Positions 5,590-13,619 of a stretch of DNA of 28,928 nucleotides are shown in pieces. The notes under the pieces were generated by a model, which saw nothing but the letters and a program-made list of their open reading frames with translations, had not been told where the DNA came from and did not search any database. The stretch's first letter is position 1. Each line of letters begins with the position of its first letter. The translations under genes were made by a program, and so were the position numbers. The stretch comes from a virus. Location of the stretch: the IMG/VR virus record IMGVR_UViG_3300043436_005817, positions 1 through 28,928 of that record, one strand, 5' to 3'.

Positions 5590-7082
5590 ACTGGATTGAC
5601 CGCACCGTAGGCTATTTCTCCCCTGTGTCTGGCCTCCGCCGTCAGGCTGCACGCAAAATGCTTGAGCGATCGGCGCCCCGCCCGCGCTCGGGCCGGCGTT
5701 TCTACGGCAAGGATCGCGACTTCGACACGGTGAGCGGCAATCCGAACGATGCGCGCCCAAAGCGCTACGTCGATCGGATGACGATCCTGAGGCTGATCGC
5801 CGAAAATCCCTTCGCGCGGAAAGCGCTGAACGCGCTTCTCAACAGCCTGATCGGCTGGGGCATCACCGGCGCGCCGACCGGCTCGAAAGCGCTACGGGAC
5901 CACTGGGCGACGTGGATCAAGAACTGCGATTACTGGGGCCGCCACGACTTTTATGGCCTCCAGAAGCTGTGGGCCATTTCCATGCTGCGCGATGGCGAGG
6001 TGTTCATCGTCCAGCGCTATGCCAAGCTGGCAGGGGTCATCCCCCTCCGCCTCCAGACGTTCGACAAGGGGATGCTCGCCGCCGACAAGTGGGGCAACAA
6101 CATCGAGCGCGGTATCGAATATGACGATGAAGGCCGCGTCGTCGCCTATCATTTCTATCGCGGTCGGCGAGGTTACCGCTGGTCCTCGACGGAGACGATC
6201 CGCTTTCCCGCCGATGAGGTGATCCACCTGTTCGACAGCGAATGGGTCGGCCAGACCGAAGGCGTCAGCCTGTTCGAGCCGATCGTGAAGCGGCTCGGCG
6301 ACGTCGAGGAAGGGATCGAGGCCGAGGTCGTGAAGGCGAACATTGCCGCCTGCCTCGTCGGTTTCCGCTATCGCTCACCCAGCCAGGACGGCGAAGACAG
6401 CAATATCGGGATCCCGGTCGAGGGGGATCATGACCGGCCGCCGATCGAAGAGTTCGTCCCCGGCATGATCGAAACGCTCGACGATGGCGAGCAGATCACC
6501 TTTTCCAATCCGCCTAAGACCGGCGGCATCGGTGACCTGGCACGCATCGCCCTGCTGGCGTCGGCGGCGGGCGTCGGCGTCACCTATGAACAGATGACGG
6601 GCGACCTCTCGAACGTCAACTTCTCCAGCTACAAGGCCGGCGCGCTGGAGAACAAGCGCTATATCGGCCGGCTGCAGTATCTGACCTTCATTCCGATTTG
6701 CCTCGATCGGGTATTCGCATGGTTCACCCGCATCGGCTGGGAAAGCGGCTATCTCAACAAGCCGACATCGCCGATCAAATGGACTCCGCCGCCTTTTGAG
6801 TCGATCGACCGCGAAGGTGATGCGATGGCGGACATTCTTGAGCTGGAAGGCGGGCTGGAGAGCCTGGCGAACCTGCTCAACTCTCGCGGCTACGACCATG
6901 ACGGGATGATGACGGAAATTGCGCGGGACCGCGACTTCCGCGCCAAGCTGAAACTCGCCTTCAAGGGCGATCCCATGACGCCCGGCCAGACCGAAGACGG
7001 TGGGGGTAATGCCGGGGCCGAAAATGACCCCACTCGCATGGTCATGCTGGCGCTGGCGCGCCGGCTGATGGCCTCCCGATAG
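5586..7082 (+). CDS. Portal protein, lambda gpB family
   Basis: A 498-residue protein forming the dodecameric gate at one capsid vertex through which DNA enters and leaves. Family features include the early segment RFYGKDRDFDTVSGNPND, the helical ENPFARKALNALLNSLIGWGI segment, the LRDGEVFIVQRY strand, the DEVIHLFDSEWVGQTEGVS turn and the FSSYKAGALE region before the C-terminal crown. Length matches the lambda-family portals. It starts in a 4-bp ATGA overlap with the gpW-like gene and is followed after 11 bases by the protease/capsid gene. Confidence 0.95.
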   Translation: MNWIDRTVGYFSPVSGLRRQAARKMLERSAPRPRSGRRFYGKDRDFDTVSGNPNDARPKRYVDRMTILRLIAENPFARKALNALLNSLIGWGITGAPTGSKALRDHWATWIKNCDYWGRHDFYGLQKLWAISMLRDGEVFIVQRYAKLAGVIPLRLQTFDKGMLAADKWGNNIERGIEYDDEGRVVAYHFYRGRRGYRWSSTETIRFPADEVIHLFDSEWVGQTEGVSLFEPIVKRLGDVEEGIEAEVVKANIAACLVGFRYRSPSQDGEDSNIGIPVEGDHDRPPIEEFVPGMIETLDDGEQITFSNPPKTGGIGDLARIALLASAAGVGVTYEQMTGDLSNVNFSSYKAGALENKRYIGRLQYLTFIPICLDRVFAWFTRIGWESGYLNKPTSPIKWTPPPFESIDREGDAMADILELEGGLESLANLLNSRGYDHDGMMTEIARDRDFRAKLKLAFKGDPMTPGQTEDGGGNAGAENDPTRMVMLALARRLMASR

Positions 7083-7093
7083 GAGTTCCCAAG

Positions 7094-9268
7094 ATGACCA
7101 CGCCCCAGCCGGCTCCGCAGCCCCCTGCGGAGGCCGACAGCCGCGTATCTGCGCCGCTGACCCCTGACGGGAAGACGCCCAAGAAGAAGAAGCCGCGTAA
7201 CGCGCCGCCGATCGATGACGCTACCGCCATCATGACGCGGTCCCCCGCCCCGGACGGCGACGCCGCCGAGCGCCGGCAGCCCCAGGTCGGCGGGCGCGGG
7301 ACGCGCAGCGCTGACGTCCGGTCTGCCAGCTACGACCCGAGCGCGCGCACCGTGGAGGCCGTTCTGTCCGCCGGGTCGCCGGTGCGCCGCTACTATTTCA
7401 CCGAAGAGCTTGAGATCAGCGACGACGCGATCGATCTCAACCGCGTCGCATCGGGCGTCTGCCCGCTCCTCGACACCCATAATCAGTATGAGGTGGACGC
7501 GGTCATCGGCCGCATCCTCTCCGTCCGTATCGAGGGCGGCCAGCTGATCGGGACGATCGCCTTCTCCGATAATGAGCGGGGCCGCGAGATCGAGGCGCGC
7601 GTCGTGTCCGGTGAATTGCGCGCCATCTCGATCGGCTACCACGTCAAGCGCTGGCAGATCACGTCCACCGACGAAAATGAACATGAGACATGGCGCGCTG
7701 TCGCCTGGGAGCTTCTCGAAGCCAGTCTCGTCCCCGTTCCCGCCGATCCGAACGCCGTGGTTCGATCAAATCCGGGCTCTCCTGCTCACGGCTCCAATGA
7801 TGAGGACGACGACATGAACCGTAACCTCCCGGGCGGCGGAGTCGCCCATCCCAATGCAAATCGCGGGGCCGCGCCGGCCGCGTCGGAGACCACTGTCGTG
7901 GTGGAACCGAACGGCGAAACCCGCGCCGAGCCGCACTCGCCCGCGCCCCCCGCGCCGGCGCAGGAGCAGCGCGCCGGCATCTCCGCTTCGCGCATCCTCG
8001 ACCTGTGCGCCCGTTCGGAGGATCTCGGCAGCGAGTTTGCCGCCGAACTGATCCGCGCGAACGAGACCACCCCCCTCACCGAAGCGGACCTTCAGTCGCG
8101 CATGACCGACCGCCTGATCAACGCCCGCCAGCGTCCGACCTCCGATACCCGCGCCGGGCGCTCGGGCACGGAAGACGAAGGCTACCGCCTGGCCGTCGAA
8201 GACGCACTGCTGCTGGCAGCCAATCCTTCGTCCCGCGCCGAGGACTTCGGCATCGATGCCCGGCGCGTCGAGGCTGCGCGCGAGTTCCGTGGCCTGACGC
8301 TCATGGAAATGTCGCGCGACTATCTCCAGCGCACCGGCATTCGCCCCCCGACCAACCGTCTGGAGGTCGCGGGCGCAGCGCTCGGTATGCGCGGCGGCGC
8401 GTTGACCACCAGCGACTTCGCCTTCGCGCTGGGCAATGCCGCGAACCGCCGCGTGCGTCGCGCCTTCGAGGTAGCCCCGCAGTCGTTCCGTCCGTTCGTC
8501 TCGACCGGCAGCCTGCCTGACTTCCGCCCCGCGAGCATCATCGGCATGGGCGACGCGCCCGCGCTGCTGCTGGTCAAGGAGAATGGCGAGATCAAGCACG
8601 GGGCCCTGACCGACACCGGCGATACTTACAAGCTCGCGACCTATGCGAGGATCATCCCGATCTCGCGTCAGGCCATCATCAATGACGACAAGGGCCTGTT
8701 CGGGCGCATTCCGACCCAGTTCGCCAACAAGGCGGCCGACCTCGAATCGGACCTTGTCTATAGCCAGCTGATCGGCAACCCGACCATGCCGGACGGGACG
8801 CCGCTCTTCCATGCCGACCATGGCAATCTGGCGGCGTCGGGCACCATCATCAACGTCGCCGCCGTCGGCGCTGGTCGCGCCGCGATGCGCCAGCAGAAAA
8901 CGGCGGAGGGCAACAACATGACGGTTCGCGCCCGCTATCTGATCGTCGGGCCGCTTCAGGAGACCGCTGCCGAGCAGTTCCTGACCGCTGTCGCGGCGGT
9001 TCAGACCAGCAACGTCAATCCGTTCCCGGGCAAGCTCGAACTGGTCGTGGACGAGCGCATCACCGACTACAGCTGGTATCTGTCGGCCGATCCCGACGCC
9101 TTCGACACCATCCTGCTCGCCCATCTGGAAGGCCAGGAGGAGCTGTTCACCGATACGCACCAGAGCTTCGATGTCGATGGCATCAAGTTCAAGGCGCGCC
9201 TCGATGTCACCGCCAAGGTTCTGGACCATCGCGGCTTCTACAAGAACCCCGGCGCGGCGCCGGCCTGA
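7094..9268 (+). CDS. Prohead protease / major capsid protein fusion
   Basis: One 724-residue frame joins two roles that are usually separate. Residues about 70-225 are an HK97-type (U35) prohead protease with catalytic His129 (CPLLDTHNQYEVDAVIGRI) and Ser179 (LRAISIGYHV). Residues from about 241 contain a Pro/Ala-rich linker, a helical scaffold-like region (about 285-420) and the major capsid fold (about 430-724; ALLLVKENGEIKHG, IIPISRQAIINDD, TPLFHADHGNL, LVVDERI). The protease would cut itself and the scaffold-like segment away during maturation. AGGAG (7081-7085) precedes ATG 7094. Such fusions are known in alphaproteobacterial phages. An internal start at 7814 may give protease-free capsid chains. 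Confidence 0.92.
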   Translation: MTTPQPAPQPPAEADSRVSAPLTPDGKTPKKKKPRNAPPIDDATAIMTRSPAPDGDAAERRQPQVGGRGTRSADVRSASYDPSARTVEAVLSAGSPVRRYYFTEELEISDDAIDLNRVASGVCPLLDTHNQYEVDAVIGRILSVRIEGGQLIGTIAFSDNERGREIEARVVSGELRAISIGYHVKRWQITSTDENEHETWRAVAWELLEASLVPVPADPNAVVRSNPGSPAHGSNDEDDDMNRNLPGGGVAHPNANRGAAPAASETTVVVEPNGETRAEPHSPAPPAPAQEQRAGISASRILDLCARSEDLGSEFAAELIRANETTPLTEADLQSRMTDRLINARQRPTSDTRAGRSGTEDEGYRLAVEDALLLAANPSSRAEDFGIDARRVEAAREFRGLTLMEMSRDYLQRTGIRPPTNRLEVAGAALGMRGGALTTSDFAFALGNAANRRVRRAFEVAPQSFRPFVSTGSLPDFRPASIIGMGDAPALLLVKENGEIKHGALTDTGDTYKLATYARIIPISRQAIINDDKGLFGRIPTQFANKAADLESDLVYSQLIGNPTMPDGTPLFHADHGNLAASGTIINVAAVGAGRAAMRQQKTAEGNNMTVRARYLIVGPLQETAAEQFLTAVAAVQTSNVNPFPGKLELVVDERITDYSWYLSADPDAFDTILLAHLEGQEELFTDTHQSFDVDGIKFKARLDVTAKVLDHRGFYKNPGAAPA
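7803..7816 (+). promoter_or_regulatory. Possible internal translation start for free capsid protein
   Basis: AGGA (7803-7806) lies seven bases before an in-frame ATG at 7814, between the protease domain and the linker to the capsid domain, exactly where a separate capsid gene would begin. Starting here would give a 484-residue product (MNRNLPGGG...). The Shine-Dalgarno bases are part of a codon run for Asn-Asp-Glu-Asp-Asp-Asp, so they might arise only from the acidic linker. Confidence 0.4.
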
Positions 9269-9288
9269 TCCACCAGTTGCGCGACCTG

Positions 9289-9312
9289 ACGGGGCGGCCA
9301 TCGCCGCCCCGT
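9289..9312 (+). terminator. Perfect hairpin after the capsid gene (terminator-like, no U tract)
   Basis: Ten perfect base pairs (9289-9298 with 9303-9312) around the loop CATC, 20 bases after the capsid stop and just before the ribosome site (GGAGG, 9317-9321) of the next gene. The downstream sequence AATCGG is not a U tract, so full intrinsic termination is unlikely. A role in partial attenuation or in protecting the 3' end of the highly expressed capsid message fits the position. Confidence 0.5.
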
Positions 9313-9329
9313 AATCGGAGGATGTTACC

Positions 9330-9653
9330 ATGAAGACCGTGAAGCTGGCGCAGCCCGCCACCATCAATGACGAACTTCGCTATCCCGTCGAGGGCGAGAT
9401 CACTTGTTCCGACACCGAAGCGAAGCGCCTGTTCGACAACAACCTGCTGGACGGCGAGCCCGCCGACTTTCCGGCGAACGGCGATGACGACGGTGGCGAC
9501 ACCGAAGAAGACGCCGATGACCTCAAGAAGCTCTCGGTTCCGGATCTCCACATCCTTGTCACGAAGGAGGGCGTCCCGCTCAACGGCGTGACGAAGAAGG
9601 ACGAGATCATCGCCGCCATCATCAAGCACCGCGAGGAAAAGGCGTCGGCCTGA
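9330..9653 (+). CDS. Small head-region protein with C-terminal HeH/SAP-like domain
   Basis: 107 residues. The N-terminal part (KLAQPATINDELRYPVEGEI) is beta-rich, followed by an acidic linker (DDDGGDTEEDADD, about residues 52-64). The C-terminal helix-extended-loop-helix segment (LKKLSVPDLHILVTKEGVP then VTKKDEIIAAIIKHR) resembles SAP/HeH/Rho-N modules, often nucleic-acid-binding and common in small phage head proteins. GGAGG (9317-9321) lies eight bases before ATG 9330. Placed between capsid and decoration genes, it is probably a head accessory protein; the exact role is unknown. Confidence 0.7.
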   Translation: MKTVKLAQPATINDELRYPVEGEITCSDTEAKRLFDNNLLDGEPADFPANGDDDGGDTEEDADDLKKLSVPDLHILVTKEGVPLNGVTKKDEIIAAIIKHREEKASA

Positions 9654-9691
9654 CCCGCCTGTGACCGGCCCCGCCGGCTAGGAGATCGATC

Positions 9692-10036
9692 ATGAAGAAC
9701 TATCAGCAGCTGGGCGACAATTTCCAGGCGCCCGCCCCCTATGATGTCGCCAGCGGCGATGCCGCACTTGTTGGCGGCATCGTCGCCATCGCCTCCACCG
9801 CCGCCCTCAGCGGCGAGGAGATCGCCTGGGTGCGTGTCGGCATCTTCAACCCCGTGAAGAAGCCGGGCAGTCAGGCGTGGGTCGCGTGGACCACGAAGAT
9901 TTACTGGGACAACACCGCCAAGGTATTCACCTCCACCGCCGGCGGCAACACGCTGTGCGGCGTGGCGTCGGTCGCGGTCGGCGCCGGCGCGGGGCTCACC
10001 ACGGGCGGCGTTTTGCTCACCGGGCAGATCGCCTGA
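9692..10036 (+). CDS. DUF2190-type capsid decoration protein
   Basis: 114 residues, with the typical opening (MKNYQQLGDNFQAPAPYDVASGD), followed by GALVGGIVAIA-like strands and a Gly/Ala-rich C-terminus ending GGVLLTGQIA. This is the pattern of the DUF2190 family, small beta-rich proteins found beside capsid genes and regarded as cement or head-fibre proteins. Compare lambda gpD in role, although it lies downstream here. AGGAG at 9680-9684 precedes ATG 9692. Confidence 0.8.
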   Translation: MKNYQQLGDNFQAPAPYDVASGDAALVGGIVAIASTAALSGEEIAWVRVGIFNPVKKPGSQAWVAWTTKIYWDNTAKVFTSTAGGNTLCGVASVAVGAGAGLTTGGVLLTGQIA

Positions 10037-10038
10037 TC

Positions 10039-10395
10039 ATGCCTGATCCGCACGCCTCGGCGCTGGACGCGCTGTTTCACGCGCCTGGCTCCGAGACGGC
10101 GGATCATCTTTCCACGTTCGACGGCACGATCACGGAAGGCGTCCGCGTCATCCGCGCCCGGCCCGATCGCGAGTTCAACATGGGCGAGGGCCGCTATGTC
10201 GCCGGCACCATGTCCATCGATATCCGCATGTCCGAACTGCACTGCCTGCGCGACGGCGATCGCCTGATATTCTGGGTCGAACGCGACGGCGAGCGGGTGA
10301 AGGGGCTGGAGATCGCGCTGCGCGGCGAGCCGCGCTCCGATGTCGAAAACATGACCTGGAACATGGACGCAGAAGAGGTCGGCTCCGACCTGTGA
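10039..10395 (+). CDS. Putative head-tail joining protein (FII-like)
   Basis: 118 residues starting at ATG 10039, three bases after the decoration gene. Predicted all-beta. Segments such as DHLSTFDGTITEGVRVIRAR and GDRLIFWVERDGERVK, and the position after the capsid and decoration genes, suit the FII/gp6-like completion proteins at the head-tail interface. No diagnostic motif is available, so the call rests mainly on order and size. It ends in a GTGA overlap with the next gene. Confidence 0.6.
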   Translation: MPDPHASALDALFHAPGSETADHLSTFDGTITEGVRVIRARPDREFNMGEGRYVAGTMSIDIRMSELHCLRDGDRLIFWVERDGERVKGLEIALRGEPRSDVENMTWNMDAEEVGSDL

Positions 10396-11078
10396 AGATC
10401 AGCGCCAAGCGCATCTCGCCCCCGCTCGCCACCCAGCTGGCGGAGATCGAGGGACAAATCGCGCAGGACATGACCGGCATCATGAAGGAGGAGGCGCGGG
10501 ACCTCACCCTCGTCTATCGCCGGCAGGTTACCGGCGCAGGTATGAGCACGCGGCTGGCCAACACCTGGCGCTCGCAGGTCTATCCCAAGGGCGGACGCGC
10601 ACTGAACCCCGCCGGCTATATCTGGTCCAACGCGCCGCTGATCATCGACAGCTTCACGCGCGGCGCCGTGATCCGTCCGGTGCGCGGCGCGAAATGGTTA
10701 TGGATACCGACCAAGAACGTGCCCCGGGCGCGGCGTGGCGGTGCCTATAAGTCGAACCTGTCCCGCAAGCGCGGCGCCGGATCAGCGATGGGGCCCGAAG
10801 AGGTCGAGCTTCATTTCAACGCCGAACTGCGCCTCGTGTTCGAGCGCGGCCACGGCCTCGCCTTCATCGATGTCGTGCGAGGCGTGCGCGGCGGATACCG
10901 CCAGGCAACGGCCGGACGTTTGAAGGGCCGCAAGGGCCAGGCCGCGCGGCCGATGAAGTCGATCCTCATGTTTACGCTGGTCAAGGGCGTCAAGATGCCT
11001 CGCCTGTTCGAGTTGCAGCAGCCGGCATACGCTGCCGCGCAGCGCGTTGCCGCCCGCATGAACGCTCGATGGAGCTGA
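10392..11078 (+). CDS. Neck/minor tail protein (DUF6441-like, gpZ position)
   Basis: 228 residues, starting at GTG 10392 in a 4-bp GTGA overlap. It is very basic. Recognisable segments are TGAGMSTRLANTWRSQVYP, a beta region with AGYIWSNAPLIIDSF and LWIPTKNVPRARRGG, and a C-terminal amphipathic helix (AYAAAQRVAARMNARW). Proteins of this pattern sit between head-joining and tail-terminator genes in alphaproteobacterial siphophages, the place of lambda Z. The role in tail completion is inferred from position. Confidence 0.65.
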   Translation: MKISAKRISPPLATQLAEIEGQIAQDMTGIMKEEARDLTLVYRRQVTGAGMSTRLANTWRSQVYPKGGRALNPAGYIWSNAPLIIDSFTRGAVIRPVRGAKWLWIPTKNVPRARRGGAYKSNLSRKRGAGSAMGPEEVELHFNAELRLVFERGHGLAFIDVVRGVRGGYRQATAGRLKGRKGQAARPMKSILMFTLVKGVKMPRLFELQQPAYAAAQRVAARMNARWS

Positions 11079-11081
11079 TCG

Positions 11082-11528
11082 ATGTCCAAGCGCCACGAGG
11101 TTGATCAGGCAGTGTTCGCGCTGCTGAAGGCCGGCCTGCCCAACTATGACGTCGCAGGTCTGGAAAATGGCGACGAGCGCGCACGGCGCGTCAACCCGAT
11201 CGGCAGCGTCGTCATGCGCGACGGCGAACCGGGTGAACCCGAGATCGACCTGTCGCCGGTCACTTACCACTATCGGCACAGCATCCCCGTCGAGATCGCC
11301 GCATCGGCGCCGACCGAACAGGACCTGCGCATTGTTCTCGACCGTATGGGCAGGGAGATCGGCGCGCTGATCGCCGCCGACCGCTTCCTGGGCGACCTCG
11401 TGGGCTACATCGAGGTGACCGCGCTCTCCATGGCTGATCTCGTCGGCATAGCCGGCCCCGGCGCTCAGACGATCAAAGGCGCGACCTTCGAGATCATCGC
11501 TTCCTACTCAACCGACACCCCCCTTTAA
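11082..11528 (+). CDS. Putative tail terminator protein (gpU position)
   Basis: 148 residues; GGAG (11071-11074) precedes ATG 11082 by seven bases. An alpha/beta protein with an N-terminal helix (KRHEVDQAVFALLKAGLP), a central strand set (VTYHYRHSIPVEIAAS), a helix (TEQDLRIVLDRMGREIGALI) and a final strand (GATFEIIASYSTDTPL). Such folds cap the growing tail tube in lambda gpU-like proteins. It lies directly before the tube gene, as expected. Sequence similarity alone would not establish this. Confidence 0.6.
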   Translation: MSKRHEVDQAVFALLKAGLPNYDVAGLENGDERARRVNPIGSVVMRDGEPGEPEIDLSPVTYHYRHSIPVEIAASAPTEQDLRIVLDRMGREIGALIAADRFLGDLVGYIEVTALSMADLVGIAGPGAQTIKGATFEIIASYSTDTPL

Positions 11529-11543
11529 AATCGGAGACGAACC

Positions 11544-12485
11544 ATGGCACACGGCATGGGCGCAAATGCTGTCATGTATGTGGTCGACGAGGCAAGCTAT
11601 GGCGTTACGCCTGCTAGCGGTTTTCGTCGCCTTCCCTTCGTCAGTCATTCCATGGGCGAAGAGCGTGGCCTGATCGAGGACGATCAGCTGGGCTTCGGCC
11701 GTGAGGGTCTGGACCCGGTTTATGATGTAGCAGCCAATGACGGTGACATCACGGTCCCTGTGGACGACCGTGCTTTTGGCGTCTGGCTGCGCAGTTTCTT
11801 CGGCAACCCGGTCACGACCGGCGCCGGCCCCTATACCCATGTCTTCACCTCCGGCGCGGCGGCCCTGCCCAGCCGGTCGATCGAGCGCGGCAACCCCGAC
11901 GTGCCGGCCTTCAGCGTGGACTATGGCGCGGCGCTCAACCAGATCCGTATCCCGATGTCGCGCGGCGGTATGCTCAATGCGGTGCTGTCGTTCATCGCCC
12001 AGGGAGAGACGGCCATCGTGGCCTCGTCCGTCGCCGGCACCCCGACCGACTTCCGGGGCGAGCGCTTCGAGCAGGCCACCGGCGTCATCGAGCGCGACGG
12101 CGTCGCGCTCGGCAATATCGTCGATGCCGACCTGTCGCTGTCGAACGGCTTCGAGAAGATCGAGGTCATCCGCCCAGACGGTCGGATCGGCGGCGTGGTG
12201 CCGGGGCCGCTGGCTGTGGCGCTGCGCATCCGCGCGCGCTTCGACACACTGGCGCTCTACAACGCGGCCACCGACAAGACGCCGGTCAACCTGACGAAGA
12301 TCGGATGGAGCCGTGGCTCTAACAGCCTGAGCTTCGCCCTCCCGCGCGTCTTCCTCCCCCGCGTCAAGCGCCCGATCCAGGGGCCGCGTGGCATCATTCA
12401 GGAGATCAACTGCATCGCGTCGGGCCAGGGCGGCAACAAGGCCATCGCCACGCTCGTCAACGCCGTCGCGACCTACACCTCGTAA
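11544..12485 (+). CDS. Phage tail tube protein
   Basis: 313 residues, beta-rich, with the typical tail tube opening: VVDEASYGVTPASGFRRLPF, then SIERGNPDVPAFSVDYG and repeated short strands. It forms the hexameric rings of the tube through which DNA passes. There is no sheath gene after it, so the tail is long and non-contractile. The C-terminal part (GIIQEINCIASGQGGNKAIATLVN) resembles the end of the tube_2-type family. A ribosome site (CGGAG) precedes ATG 11544. Confidence 0.85.
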   Translation: MAHGMGANAVMYVVDEASYGVTPASGFRRLPFVSHSMGEERGLIEDDQLGFGREGLDPVYDVAANDGDITVPVDDRAFGVWLRSFFGNPVTTGAGPYTHVFTSGAAALPSRSIERGNPDVPAFSVDYGAALNQIRIPMSRGGMLNAVLSFIAQGETAIVASSVAGTPTDFRGERFEQATGVIERDGVALGNIVDADLSLSNGFEKIEVIRPDGRIGGVVPGPLAVALRIRARFDTLALYNAATDKTPVNLTKIGWSRGSNSLSFALPRVFLPRVKRPIQGPRGIIQEINCIASGQGGNKAIATLVNAVATYTS

Positions 12486-12498
12486 TCGGAGACCATCC

Positions 12499-12837
12499 AT
12501 GACCAAGAAGCCGCAGGCGCCCTCGCCCGAGGTGGCCGACGAAATCGCCGCCCCGTCCGCCGTCGAGAAGCCCGATGTGCAGGAGGAACCGGTCCCGACG
12601 CACGTGAAGCTCAGCGAGACGCCGGCGTCGGTGCTGAGCCGTATCCGCGTCATCGACGTCGCCACCGGAGATGTGATCGCCAAGGTGATCGAGGCCGACG
12701 CGGCGGCCGGCATCGTCCATCGCTATGAGGTCGCAGGCGGCGCGCTGGTGCTGGAGAACGATCGGTTCAAGACGATCGAGGAAGAGCGCCCCGTCCGCAT
12801 CGAATGGACGACCGGCAACCAGAAGGGCAGCTTCTGA
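12499..12837 (+). CDS. Small tail-region protein, unknown
   Basis: 112 residues. The N-terminal 35 residues are disordered and acidic (Pro/Glu/Ala-rich). The rest is a small beta domain (SRIRVIDVATGDVIAKVIEAD, then YEVAGGALVLEND and PVRIEW). GGAG precedes ATG 12499. It lies between the tube and the chaperone genes. It may be a tube accessory protein; no family is recognised with confidence. Confidence 0.6.
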   Translation: MTKKPQAPSPEVADEIAAPSAVEKPDVQEEPVPTHVKLSETPASVLSRIRVIDVATGDVIAKVIEADAAAGIVHRYEVAGGALVLENDRFKTIEEERPVRIEWTTGNQKGSF

Positions 12838-12838
12838 T

Positions 12839-13408
12839 ATGGCGCGCGTGAACCTGGCCGCCGAGAAGAAGAAGCTGGAGCCATATTGGTTTTCGGTGGA
12901 GGAGGCGACCGAGGAGGAGCCTGCGGTTCGCGTGCTGCTGGCGCCGATCGGTCGCGTCGCGCTGCGCGCGGCCAAGCGTGCGGCTGGCGAGCACTACGCC
13001 GAGGCTGGTGATCTCGATGACGACAACCTGCCTATGGAACTGATCGAGAAGGCTGGCGACGCGCTTTCCCGCGCACTGTTGATGGCCGGGATCATCGACT
13101 GGGAGGGCGTCGGCTGGGATGAGACGCCGATTCCGGTCGATGAGGATATGCTGACGATCTTCCTTGCCGACCCCGACCGCTTCGAGAAGCTGGATGCCGA
13201 ATATGTGCATCCCTACATCCAGGCTCAGCTGGAAAAAAACGTCTCATCTCCCTCTGCGAATGGCATTTCCAGGGTGGAGGAGACTACTGCCGCGACTGCA
13301 ATCCCCGGCTCAACGGCCGGTGCAAGCCCGACCCCGAAGCGGAAACAGAAGAAGGCCGCAAAGGCTGCCCCTACGTCTGCTACGAGCCGCAAACCGACGG
13401 AGGAATAG
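12839..13408 (+). CDS. Tail assembly chaperone, G-like (zero-frame product)
   Basis: 189 residues if read without a frameshift. Residues 1-133 look like a real folded, helical protein (EPYWFSVEEATEEEPAVRVL, LMAGIIDWEGVGWDETPI, DEDMLTIFLADPDRFEKLD). The last 55, after the A7 run, are low-complexity Ser/Ala/Thr/Lys, as a wrong-frame translation would be. G-type chaperones bind the tape measure during tail assembly and are made together with a minor G-T fusion by -1 frameshifting. The order tube, G, T, tape measure matches. Confidence 0.75.
   Translation: MARVNLAAEKKKLEPYWFSVEEATEEEPAVRVLLAPIGRVALRAAKRAAGEHYAEAGDLDDDNLPMELIEKAGDALSRALLMAGIIDWEGVGWDETPIPVDEDMLTIFLADPDRFEKLDAEYVHPYIQAQLEKNVSSPSANGISRVEETTAATAIPGSTAGASPTPKRKQKKAAKAAPTSATSRKPTEE
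13234..13240 (+). promoter_or_regulatory. Programmed -1 frameshift site, A AAA AAC
   Basis: The zero frame reads GAA AAA AAC (13232-13240) within a run of seven A, giving the canonical X XXY YYZ heptamer. Slipping back one base puts ribosomes in a frame open for 122 more codons to TGA 13606-13608. A stem just downstream is possible: 13241-13245 and 13248-13251 pair with 13276-13284, with a 2-base bulge. It begins right at the heptamer, closer than usual. Confidence 0.75.
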
Positions 13409-13608
13409 CCGCCTGGGAGGTGATTGCCGGCTGCGCGCGCCAGTTGCGCACGACCATGTCCGGCGTGATCGGTCTCGACTTCGGTGCCGTGCTGGCGATG
13501 GGCGAGCATGGCGGCGCGGACATGGCGATGCTGGCGTCTGCGCTGCCGACGGTGGAGCATGTTCTGCTGGACAGGCTGGAAGATGATGGAGATGCTGGGA
13601 CCCGGTGA
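13240..13608 (+). CDS. Tail assembly chaperone, T-like extension made by -1 frameshift
   Basis: This is the downstream part of a G-T fusion of about 256 residues (134 before the shift, 122 after). It has no good start of its own. The new frame first gives a cysteine-rich segment (LCEWHFQ, YCRDCNPRLNGRC, GCPYVCYEP; seven Cys), possibly metal-binding. A compact helical domain follows: AAWEVIAGCARQLRTTMSG, then DFGAVLAMGEHGGADM and TVEHVLLDRLED. The residues are conserved-looking throughout the stretch where the zero frame becomes low-complexity. In lambda, G-T recruits tube subunits to the tape measure. The zero-frame G stop at 13408 lies inside this extension. Confidence 0.72.
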   Translation, partial: RLISLCEWHFQGGGDYCRDCNPRLNGRCKPDPEAETEEGRKGCPYVCYEPQTDGGIAAWEVIAGCARQLRTTMSGVIGLDFGAVLAMGEHGGADMAMLASALPTVEHVLLDRLEDDGDAGTR

Positions 13609-13619
13609 GGGAGGGTTCT

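Noticed and set aside
7766-9367. A 533-codon open frame on the minus strand opposite the capsid gene.
   Set aside because: It mirrors a high-GC coding region, has no domain pattern and lacks a sensible start. The + strand gene is secure. The same holds for other long minus frames, such as 14873-16558 and 21880-23721.
13420-13608. A separate 62-residue gene starting at GTG 13420.
   Set aside because: The frame is open well upstream, back to the slippery site, with protein-like sequence, and the supposed start overlaps its only Shine-Dalgarno-like bases. It is better read as part of a frameshift fusion.
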